Assembly: GCA_019412865.1 (NCBI GenBank) | Contig: DXOJ01000503.1 | Span: 417 to 6,783 of the forward strand | Direction of reading: 5' to 3' | From: Bacteroides sp. | Lineage (GTDB): Bacteria > Bacteroidota > Bacteroidia > Bacteroidales > Bacteroidaceae | Length of the DNA: 6,367 nt | Part shown: positions 1-6,367 of the stretch, one piece after another | Position numbering within the stretch: position 1 is the first letter of the stretch | Layout of the letters: every line of letters starts with the position of its first letter | Translations under genes and position numbers: made by a program | The notes under the pieces: model-generated | Database searches by the model: none | What the model was told of the DNA's origin: nothing | What the model saw: only the letters and a program-made list of their open reading frames with translations

Positions 1-38
1 GAAAACAAAGACTTTATTCCTAACCTAATGTACTCACT

Positions 39-1394
39 TTAATCCACTTCTTTTGATTTTGCATTCCATACCAGCAAAGCAAACAACACCGAAAGCAAAG
101 CAGCACCAATCCAAAACCAATTGATATAAGTAAAGTCATAAACATCTACTCCATTCTGAACCGTTTTTTGCCCTTCTATCAGAATACCGCTCATCACGTC
201 CTGCAATCCGGCACCGATATAACTGGCAATACCGACTACTCCCAATGCAGCACCCGAAGCATTACGGGGAGCAATATCAACTGCCATCAAACCACCCAGA
301 AAACAGATTAGTACTCCGATTCCTAAACCGAAAAGAACCATAGCCAATACATCTATCCAAAAATGTACGCCCGGAACCAAGAGAAACAAACAAAGTGCTA
401 TTACATTCATCAACCCAAATACTAAAGCTGGAATATTACGACTGCCGGAAAACATTTTATCGGAAATGATACCGGAAAATACCGTGCCAATGATCCCACA
501 GATAGAACTGATTGATATTATAAAACTGGCATCCAACGTAGAATATCCCTTTTGAGCTTCCAGATAGAAAACACCCCAGCTATTTACCGCATAGCGGCTA
601 ATATACATAAATGCACTGGACAGAGCCAAAATCCAAATTGCTGGATTCTTCAAGACAGCCTTTTGTGCTTTGTTGAAATCTTCCGTTTGTTTACCAGACA
701 AAGAATGAGAATCCACAGATGAAGAATTTTTGTTCAACAAGAATCCCTGACTCTGTGGCGTATCACGCATAGAGACAAGCATCATAAAGAAGCCTAATAT
801 TCCAATAATGCCAGCTCCAATCATCCCATACCTCCATCCCATCCAACTGACTAACAAGGCTATGGAAATAAAGGTTAATGCTTCACCCAAATTATGACTA
901 GCAGACCAAAAGCCGTAAAAAGTTCCCCGTTCTTTACTACTATACCACCGAGTGAGCGAAACCACTCCGGATGCCGCTCCCATTGACTGAAACCAACCAT
1001 TCAATCCCCAAAGTAAGACAAAAGCATAAAAGGAGCTAGTGAAACCTAAACATAAATTTATCAAAGCGGAACACAATAACCCGGTAGACATAAAACGCCG
1101 TACATTGCTACGGTCGGCAAGAAAACCATTCGTCAACTTACCCACTGCATACACAAAAAACAGACAAGAACCGATGATTCCTAATTGAGTCTCGGAAAAG
1201 ACTCCTTCCTCTACAATCGGCTTGCGCACTACGTTCATACTAAGACGACAAACATAGTAAATGCCATATCCGGTGGTAGCCGACAAAAATGTAGCCAAAC
1301 GGATGCGCTTAAAGCGGGAAGAACGTTCGGAATCAACCTCTCCACTAGCTAGCGGAGAAGAAATTTTGTAGAAATTCAGCAGCTTCTTTATCAT
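39..1394 (-). CDS. MFS organophosphate:phosphate antiporter family transporter (GlpT/UhpT-like)
   Basis: A 451-residue inner-membrane protein with about 12 hydrophobic segments and a central polar loop (about 210-245). It matches the OPA branch of the major facilitator superfamily, whose members exchange glycerol 3-phosphate, hexose phosphates or phosphoglycerate for inorganic phosphate. Family marks are GYGIYYVCR (42-50), GKLTNGFLADRSNVRRF (85-101), GLNGWFQSMG (130-139), KERG (154-157) and YISRYAVNSW (264-273). By position R50 and R267 correspond to the two arginines that bind phosphate in GlpT, so an organophosphate substrate is plausible. The frame is open upstream to 1466, which would overlap the sulfatase by 59 bp, but the ATG at 1394 gives a 13-bp spacer and a MIKK start of normal length, so I chose it. 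As the last gene after two GDPDs, it may import the glycerol 3-phosphate they release. UhpC-like sensing rather than transport cannot be excluded. Confidence 0.88.
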   Translation of the reverse strand: MIKKLLNFYKISSPLASGEVDSERSSRFKRIRLATFLSATTGYGIYYVCRLSMNVVRKPIVEEGVFSETQLGIIGSCLFFVYAVGKLTNGFLADRSNVRRFMSTGLLCSALINLCLGFTSSFYAFVLLWGLNGWFQSMGAASGVVSLTRWYSSKERGTFYGFWSASHNLGEALTFISIALLVSWMGWRYGMIGAGIIGILGFFMMLVSMRDTPQSQGFLLNKNSSSVDSHSLSGKQTEDFNKAQKAVLKNPAIWILALSSAFMYISRYAVNSWGVFYLEAQKGYSTLDASFIISISSICGIIGTVFSGIISDKMFSGSRNIPALVFGLMNVIALCLFLLVPGVHFWIDVLAMVLFGLGIGVLICFLGGLMAVDIAPRNASGAALGVVGIASYIGAGLQDVMSGILIEGQKTVQNGVDVYDFTYINWFWIGAALLSVLFALLVWNAKSKEVD

Positions 1395-1407
1395 AAATAC
1401 TATTCTA

Positions 1408-2922
1408 TTATTGTTTACAAGTCGTGCACAAAGGGTTCTTAGCCGGCATTGTTGCATTAACTTCAATACGCCAATGATGCAGTTTATTTAAAAGTTCGTC
1501 AGTTAACTCTTTATTATGCTCTACAAGGTTATTGTGTTCGGATATGTCTTTAGACAAATCATACAACCCAACTGTACCAGTATCATAAAATTCAATCAAT
1601 TTATAATTATTCCAACGAATGGCCCCCGAAGGTCTGCCACCCTGATTGGAATAATGAGGAAAATGCCAATAGACAGCATCCCTATCCAAATGTTCTTTTT
1701 TACCCTGCAAAAAAGCTAGGAAAGATATACCATCCAAATGTTGTTGTGGCTGCATTTTGCTATTTGTCATTTCTAAAATTGTAGGATAATAATCGGTAGA
1801 AGTTATTACTTCATCGCAAATAGTAGCAGGAATCGTAACTCCCGGCATACGTATTATCAGAGGTTCACGAATACCACCTTCATAAGTAAATCCTTTTCCA
1901 CCCCGCAATGGACGGTTGGAAGTTGGCGAGCCTTCAGAAGTAGCAAGACCTCCATTGTCCGAAGTAAAAATCAAAATAGTATTATCATAGAGTTTCAGGC
2001 GCTTCAACTCATTTATTATTCGCCCAATATTCTCGTCCATACTGGCGAGCATAGCAGCATATACGGCATTGCTATGTACAAGCCTTTCATGATGAGAAGC
2101 ATCTTGATAAGGTTGCATAGACTTCCATTCCGGATCCTCATCAAAAGTACAGCAAGTGTCCAAATTCATCCGTAAAGCCTTTTCTTCAAAATATTTCACT
2201 TTATCCGGTTTCGCCAACAATGGAGTGTGCACCTGATAAAAAGGCAGATTGATAAAGAAAGGAGCATCTTTGAATTGACGTATGATACGGATACATTCAT
2301 CACCCAACCGGTCTGTGAGATACTCTCCCTCCGGCCCGTCTTTCAAATAAGGGTTGTGATAGGGTGAAAAATATCCTCCTTTACCCGGACCACCTTTATT
2401 GCAACCGGCTATATTTATATCATATCCCTGATATTGGGGATAGGTCAATGAGTCTACCGAACAGTTCCATTTACCAATATGGGCTGTCTGATAGCCTTCT
2501 TGCTTCAATGCTTCACCAATAGTCAATTCTTCCAAAGGCATATTTTGCACAAAATCGACTGGGAGTATCGGACAATATTCTTCAATCTGTTTTTTTCTTG
2601 AAGGAATGGAATAGCCGCCGGGAATATAATCAGTCAAATGCAGACGTGCCGGATATTTTCCCGTTTGAAAAGATGCACGTGTAGGCGAGCTTACCGGACA
2701 AGCAGCGTAAGCGTTCGTAAAACGGACACCTTCTTTAGCCAGTTGGTCTAAATTGGGGGTCTCATAAAAACGACTGCCATAACATGACAAATCCGTCCAT
2801 CCCAAGTCGTCCGCTAAGATGAAAATAACATTCGGACGAACTTTCTCCTTGTGCTGTGATTGGCAGGATACCAGCACTGTTGAAATCAAAACTACTCCTG
2901 ACAATATCAAATTTTCTTTCAT
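1408..2922 (-). CDS. S1-type (formylglycine-dependent) sulfatase lipoprotein, serine-type motif
   Basis: A 504-residue sulfatase of the alkaline-phosphatase superfamily, which cleaves sulfate esters. The signal peptide ends in the lipobox LVSC with C20 as lipid anchor; no acidic stretch follows, so it may face the periplasm. The maturation motif is SSPTRASFQTG with S78 as the residue converted to formylglycine, then P80, T81 and R82. A Ser in place of Cys means dependence on a radical-SAM anaerobic maturase, which is not in this window. Other active-site residues are D38-D39 and D322-N323 (calcium), K151, H232 in VHTP, and K343 in RGGKGFTYEGG. The usual GKWH reads GKWN (N153), so one His near the sulfate site is replaced. 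The C-terminal subdomain (about 415-490) is complete. The gene follows the 89-bp hairpin spacer, and its stop is 13 bp before the transporter start. The natural substrate cannot be read from the sequence; a choice of phosphate-ester or phosphonate hydrolase is less likely given the SxPTR motif. Confidence 0.9.
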   Translation of the reverse strand: MKENLILSGVVLISTVLVSCQSQHKEKVRPNVIFILADDLGWTDLSCYGSRFYETPNLDQLAKEGVRFTNAYAACPVSSPTRASFQTGKYPARLHLTDYIPGGYSIPSRKKQIEEYCPILPVDFVQNMPLEELTIGEALKQEGYQTAHIGKWNCSVDSLTYPQYQGYDINIAGCNKGGPGKGGYFSPYHNPYLKDGPEGEYLTDRLGDECIRIIRQFKDAPFFINLPFYQVHTPLLAKPDKVKYFEEKALRMNLDTCCTFDEDPEWKSMQPYQDASHHERLVHSNAVYAAMLASMDENIGRIINELKRLKLYDNTILIFTSDNGGLATSEGSPTSNRPLRGGKGFTYEGGIREPLIIRMPGVTIPATICDEVITSTDYYPTILEMTNSKMQPQQHLDGISFLAFLQGKKEHLDRDAVYWHFPHYSNQGGRPSGAIRWNNYKLIEFYDTGTVGLYDLSKDISEHNNLVEHNKELTDELLNKLHHWRIEVNATMPAKNPLCTTCKQ

Positions 2923-2948
2923 GTATCGTTATTTTTTAAGTATAAAAC

Positions 2949-2983
2949 AGGCTTTTCCGAACTATAAAGTCCGGAATAAGCCT
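2949..2983 (-). terminator. Stem-loop between the second GDPD gene and the sulfatase gene, terminator- or attenuator-like
   Basis: On the minus strand the arms AGGCTTATTCCGGAC and GTTCGGAAAAGCCT pair almost completely around a short TTTATA loop, with one bulged A and one G-U pair. The stem is followed by GTTTTATACTT, a weak T-rich tract. It lies in the longest spacer of the gene cluster, 26 bp before the sulfatase ATG. It could be a partial terminator, an attenuator, or an RNA-processing or stabilising hairpin that sets different expression of the two halves. The pairing is seen directly; the role is inferred. The flank on the plus strand is A-rich rather than T-rich, so a terminator would act only on the minus strand. 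Confidence 0.5.
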
Positions 2984-3000
2984 ATATAAAAAATAAAATG

Positions 3001-3008
3001 CAAACTTA
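3001..3008 (-). promoter_or_regulatory. Candidate Bacteroidota -7 promoter box upstream of the sulfatase gene
   Basis: The minus strand reads TAAGTTTG here, an exact fit to the Bacteroides -7 consensus TAnnTTTG, just after the stop of the second GDPD gene. The nearest upstream TTTG that could serve as a -33 box is 27 nt away, more than the roughly 20 nt expected, so the promoter would be weak or the match accidental. If used, the transcript would begin before the hairpin at 2949-2983 and carry it in its leader. Confidence 0.25.
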
Positions 3009-3011
3009 CTA

Positions 3012-3908
3012 TTAGTCGTGTAGTTTCCTGCTTCTCAAATAGTCAAGCAGATATTGAGGGCGGTCGGTTTGTATGATTCTTGCCCCAAGTGCATCGATAA
3101 GATATCCATAGCCGTCATCTGGATTCTTTAAGGACATATCATCATCATGCCCGCCAGCCATTGTATCCCAAAGTGTGTTGTACCAAATTAATGCCCGGCC
3201 GTCAAGAGACGATTTCAATTTGACTGGAAGCGGATTTGAATCATTAACAAAAAGCAATTCAAAAGCGACCGGTTGCATATCTTTAATAAAAGTTTCAATC
3301 TGCTGTTCTGCACCATGAGTATCCAAATTGACAATAGGCATATAGATAACATCATTCAGATAATCACCAAACTGCTTTTTTACTTCTTCGGCGGATTTGT
3401 TTCCTTTCATAATGATTTGTTTAGTTGTTCCCGTCTTTCTCATCAATGCATATACTTGTTCAAAGTAACGGTCGGCTTTATCTAAATTCAACATTATTTT
3501 ACCCTTAGCATGCAGTAGAGCTTCTTCAAGTGTCGGTACATTATGAATGGTACGAATAGCACAACCGTTCTTCAGTTTCAGTTTGTGTATAGAATCCAAT
3601 GTAACTTCTGCTATTTTCCCTTTTCCCGTAGATGTACGGTCTAATGTGGGGTCATGCATTAGTATCAACTGTCCGTCTTTAGTACGCTGCACATCCAATT
3701 CGACAATATCTACTCCCATTTTTATAGCATTATCTATCGCCTCCAATGAATTCTCGGGATAATTACGCCAGTCTCCACGATGAGAGGCAACTATAACTGT
3801 GCTCTGGTCACGATTCAGTAGCTTCTCGCGTATCAAACTTACTCTATCCTGCGAATAGAGTTGAACTGCTGCCAATACAGCAACTACGATTAATATAAGT
3901 TTTTTCAT
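3012..3908 (-). CDS. Exported glycerophosphodiester phosphodiesterase family protein (second of a tandem pair)
   Basis: A 298-residue GDPD-family protein, clearly paralogous to the gene just upstream but well diverged from it. A signal peptide covers about residues 1-19 or 1-20 (ending LYSQ), without a lipobox, so a periplasmic location is expected. Active-site residues are H43-R44-G45, E52-N53, E70 and D72 in ELDVQ, and H85 in LMHDPTLDRTSTG. NLDK (D143, K144) takes the place of the usual Glu-x-Lys metal-ligand motif. A C-terminal block with WYNTLW and GGHDDD (242-257) is followed by IIQTDRP near the end, as in many bacterial GDPDs. The start ATG lies 17 bp after the previous stop. Downstream is an 89-bp spacer with a hairpin. 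Two intact copies suggest different substrate preferences, but this is inference. Confidence 0.9.
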   Translation of the reverse strand: MKKLILIVVAVLAAVQLYSQDRVSLIREKLLNRDQSTVIVASHRGDWRNYPENSLEAIDNAIKMGVDIVELDVQRTKDGQLILMHDPTLDRTSTGKGKIAEVTLDSIHKLKLKNGCAIRTIHNVPTLEEALLHAKGKIMLNLDKADRYFEQVYALMRKTGTTKQIIMKGNKSAEEVKKQFGDYLNDVIYMPIVNLDTHGAEQQIETFIKDMQPVAFELLFVNDSNPLPVKLKSSLDGRALIWYNTLWDTMAGGHDDDMSLKNPDDGYGYLIDALGARIIQTDRPQYLLDYLRSRKLHD

Positions 3909-3925
3909 CTCGTTTATGTGTTAGT

Positions 3926-4831
3926 TTATCTTCTTCCTATTTTCTTCAGGTATGCATCCAACAGGAACGGATGGTCACTGAATATTATATTGGCTCCTTT
4001 TTTCAGTAACCAGCCATAACTGTTCTCCGGATCGTCCATCGCCATTTCATCATCATGTCCACCATTAAAGTCCGCCCACAATGAATTGTACCAAATGCGA
4101 AATCCTCTATCTTTTATTTCTTTAGCCCGGTCTATCACAGGAAAATCATCTCTTGTGAAAGAAAGACTAATAACAGATGTCTCAATATTATCCATAAAAT
4201 CATCCAGTTTCTCATCATCACCTTCTCCCTTGCAAACTAATACTGGAATATAATTTACTCCGTCCAACAGTTTACCATAAGTTTGGGCTACATGCTTGCT
4301 ATCTGTCGTTCCACGCAAAATTATTTGTTCCAGGCATCCCTGTTTTTTCGCAACCTCTATCACTTTTTCTTTGATGGGCTGCCATTTGTCTACTTGAATT
4401 AAAATTTTACCTTTAGCTAATTCCAACACTTCTTCAAAAGTAGGTATTCTTTGGCGGGTAATCACCCCGATAGGACTTTTTAGTTTTAAATCTTTCAATT
4501 CCGTCCAAGTATAATCAGACACTTTACCTGTTCCCGTTGTTGTACGGTCTATCGTCTGGTCGTGCATCATGACTATGACACTGTCTTTTGTCATTTGCAC
4601 ATCAATCTCAATGCCATCAAATCCGGCATCAATACAGCTCTTATACGCTTGAAGTGAATTCTCCGGAGCATTCCGCCAGTCACCACGATGAGCAAAAATC
4701 ATCACATAGTCAGATTTACCGCCATCTTTCAAAGTATTCAAAAGAAAATCCAACCGATTTTGAGCATGAGTGGAGAAAACTCCACTCACAAAAAGCATAA
4801 ATGCTATAATTGTAAAATATTTAGTATTCAT
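3926..4831 (-). CDS. Exported glycerophosphodiester phosphodiesterase family protein (first of a tandem pair)
   Basis: A 301-residue GDPD-family protein (TIM barrel, PF03009 type). The family hydrolyses glycerophosphodiesters to glycerol 3-phosphate and an alcohol. An N-terminal signal peptide (about residues 1-24, ending THAQ) has no lipobox cysteine, so the product is probably a soluble periplasmic protein. The catalytic set is present: HRG at 48-50, ENS at 57-59, metal-ligand pair E75 and D77 in EIDVQ, and catalytic H90 in MMHDQTIDRTTTG. A later motif reads QVDK (D148, K149), where the common family form has Glu-x-Lys. The C-terminal part carries WYNSLW and GGHDDE (247-262), shared with the following paralogue. 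Both lengths and motifs look intact. It starts 12 bp after the SusD stop and ends 17 bp before the next gene, so co-transcription is likely. The exact substrate is unknown; a phospholipid headgroup diester is an inference from the family. Confidence 0.9.
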   Translation of the reverse strand: MNTKYFTIIAFMLFVSGVFSTHAQNRLDFLLNTLKDGGKSDYVMIFAHRGDWRNAPENSLQAYKSCIDAGFDGIEIDVQMTKDSVIVMMHDQTIDRTTTGTGKVSDYTWTELKDLKLKSPIGVITRQRIPTFEEVLELAKGKILIQVDKWQPIKEKVIEVAKKQGCLEQIILRGTTDSKHVAQTYGKLLDGVNYIPVLVCKGEGDDEKLDDFMDNIETSVISLSFTRDDFPVIDRAKEIKDRGFRIWYNSLWADFNGGHDDEMAMDDPENSYGWLLKKGANIIFSDHPFLLDAYLKKIGRR

Positions 4832-4843
4832 AATGTTTATTTC

Positions 4844-6367
4844 TTATTTTATATCCCACCAAACACGTGTAGTTATCTTATCTTCACCACCAAGTAATTT
4901 CAATCCATTCTGATATTCTGATTTATTTTTAGTGATTTCATCCTCCGGATATAAATAACGAGCCGGAAGTTGATTCACTCCTACTGTTTCATCATCTGTA
5001 TGTATGCGGTCGTAAAGATGCGGACGACCGGTACGGCGTATATCAGCATACATCTCTAACGAATTGTAAGGGAACAGAGCCAACCATTTTTGTAACGCAA
5101 TCTGTTCCAACTGTTCGGACTCGTCGGCAGATAATTTAACGGGGAACTGATTCATTGCCGGAGTATTAAAATAGCCCCCCGGAGCCATCGGCAATTTATC
5201 GGAAGTTATGTAAGCCGTAATAGCCGCATCAGAGATTCCCCATGTTTTCATGGCACATTCAATGCCTTTCTTATATAATGCTTCAACAGTTCCACCCATA
5301 TTCCATCCTTTAATCACTCCTTCCGCTCTCAAGAAATAACTTTCAGCCGCATTCATAACCATTAGCGGCTCCGTATTTTTAGAATCGGAATCAGAAAAAC
5401 GCGAACCCAACAAGGATAATGTATTTTTTGCATGTTCTGCAAGTCCCATTTCAATAGAATTCATACCATTGCGTGCACCTCTATAATTACTATTATATGA
5501 CTCATCAACCGGCTTATTGAAAAATATGGGTAAACGAGGGTCTTCGTAACCTACCAACACACTTTGCATCGCCTCACTCATATAAGTTTCTCCCCAAGCA
5601 GAAAGCCAACCATAAGGAGTGGTTGATGAGGAAGTAGCAATAAGGAAAGCATCATCACCGGCAGTTTCCATAACTCCGGCTGCGACCGCCTCTTCTGCAT
5701 ATTTTGTAGCATCAGCAAAGTTTACATCCGAAATTCTCATAGCTAAACGCAATTTCAAAGAGTTAGCGAATCGATACCATTTTTCTACACTTCCACTATA
5801 TATTTGGTCGTCTGTACCAAATGCATTCGCAGTTCTGTTTTGAGCCAATACCGTAATAGCCGTATTCAAATCCACAAACATCTGTTTATAAACTTCCTCC
5901 TGTGAATCATATTTCACGCTTACCTGGGCATTATTTGCATCAGAATAAGGCATTGGCCCATATAAATCGGCTACGCGATGAGATATTTGCACTTTCCAAA
6001 CTAAAGCAACCGCATGTGCCACAGGTAATGTGTTTTCGGTCATTTCAAGTACGGTTTCCAATTGCGGAAGCGCTTTCAGATAGTATGTAGCCCATGCTCT
6101 TCTTGAAAATTTATCGGGAGCGGCAAATCTATCCGACTGGAAAGACGGGGTTACATTCGTGAAATATTGAACATACAAGTTGGACATGACCGAACTTACC
6201 AGCTCAAACTCATAACGGTCGGCATACATTCCCCAATATTGTGAGTATGCAAAAGCTGCACCAACGTGCGACATTCCAAGCTCCGGAAGTTTTGTATCAT
6301 CTTTATTCAAATCTTCGAAATCGGAGCATCCTTATAAAGTTGTTACCACAGTCAGTAACAATAGATA
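4844..6367 (-). CDS. SusD-like (SusD-like_2/RagB type) nutrient-binding outer-membrane lipoprotein; 5' partial, with an in-frame stop in the signal peptide
   Basis: By family knowledge this is the surface lipoprotein that caps a SusC TonB-dependent channel and captures its ligand. Counting from the Leu codon at 6308-6310 as residue 1, 488 residues are open to the TAA at 4844. Typical features are the helical stretch with HRVADLYGPMPYSDA (111-125), the block FANSLKLRLAMRI (181-193), and a C-terminal tail with LYPEDE, an Asn-rich stretch and a final TRVWWDIK. These fit the SusD-like_2 branch rather than classical SusD. Upstream in the same frame lie a hydrophobic segment and GCSDFED, a lipobox cysteine (6326-6328) followed by an acidic stretch typical of surface export. 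A TAA at 6332-6334 interrupts the signal peptide, so as written the gene may be a pseudogene. Starting at the TTG at 6308-6310 would give a protein with no export signal, so I do not accept that as the native start. The true ATG lies outside the window. The stop is 12 bp before the next gene. The ligand cannot be read from the sequence. Confidence 0.87.
6311..6367 (-). other. Lipoprotein signal peptide of the SusD-like gene, broken by TAA at 6332-6334
   Basis: Read on the minus strand in the SusD frame, the codons from the window edge give YLLLLTVVTTL, then TAA, then GCSDFED, joining directly to the open body of the gene. The hydrophobic core, the Gly-Cys of the lipobox and the acidic residues after Cys are what a Bacteroidota surface lipoprotein shows. 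The stop occupies the -2 position relative to Cys, where Ser, Thr or Leu would be expected. TCA (Ser) or TTA (Leu) each differ from TAA by one base, and TCA would restore the lipobox LSGC. What is seen is the stop; that the ancestral codon was TCA is inference. Confidence 0.85.

Noticed and set aside
1..38. Possible terminator after the transporter gene
   Set aside because: Only 38 bp are visible; a short AAAGTCTTT palindrome followed by GTTTTC is too weak to call.
1395..1466. Upstream extension of the transporter frame to a Met codon at 1466
   Set aside because: It would overlap the sulfatase by 59 bp and add a basic, non-membrane tail not typical of OPA transporters; the ATG at 1394 gives a normal 13-bp spacer.
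1516..1719. Plus-strand open frame inside the sulfatase gene, and similar ones at 3273-3485, 3547-3762, 4588-4897, 5619-5843 and 5902-6090
   Set aside because: All lie antisense within clear minus-strand genes, are short and show no recognisable domain; they are shadows of the real coding frames.
6308..6310. TTG as the native start of the SusD-like gene
   Set aside because: The residues just upstream in frame (GCSDFED and a hydrophobic core) are a clear lipoprotein signal, so the native start lies further upstream; TTG is only the first possible start after the TAA.
6303..6329. ATG at 6327-6329 preceded by AAGG, as a restart site after the TAA
   Set aside because: It is in another frame and ends after eight codons, so it cannot restore the SusD protein.
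6332..6334. Stop-codon recoding at the TAA
   Set aside because: Known selenocysteine or pyrrolysine recoding uses TGA or TAG, and the other genes here end normally in TAA, so reassignment of TAA is not credible.

Overview
The window reads as a piece of a Bacteroidota genome, most likely Bacteroides or a close gut relative. The reasons are a SusD-like outer-membrane lipoprotein with a negatively charged stretch after its lipid-bearing cysteine, a serine-type sulfatase lipoprotein, AT-rich spacers, and starts without Shine-Dalgarno sequences. Every real gene lies on the minus strand, so transcription runs from high to low coordinates.

Layout in transcription order: (1) 6367-4844, a SusD-like protein of the SusD-like_2 type, cut at its 5' end by the window edge; (2) 4831-3926 and (3) 3908-3012, two tandem paralogous exported glycerophosphodiester phosphodiesterase (GDPD) proteins; (4) 2922-1408, an S1-type sulfatase lipoprotein; (5) 1394-39, a major facilitator transporter of the organophosphate:phosphate antiporter (GlpT/UhpT-like) type. 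The spacers are 12, 17, 89 and 13 bp. Only the 89-bp one holds visible structure: a strong hairpin and a weak promoter-like box. The five genes look like one operon, possibly with an internal control point before the sulfatase. The SusC partner and any regulator would lie beyond the right edge.

Inferred joint role: a SusC/D pair brings in a phosphorylated and perhaps sulfated glycerol-containing compound. The GDPDs release glycerol 3-phosphate or a related phosphoester in the periplasm, the sulfatase removes sulfate, and the antiporter carries the organophosphate across the inner membrane. No glycoside hydrolase is visible here, so this does not look like a standard glycan utilisation locus.

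The most striking observation is an in-frame TAA in the SusD signal peptide, two codons before the lipobox cysteine (6332-6334). The rest of the gene is open and well preserved. This is either a very recent inactivating mutation of the surface lipoprotein or a sequencing error. A second point is an Asn in place of the usual His in the sulfatase GKWH motif.
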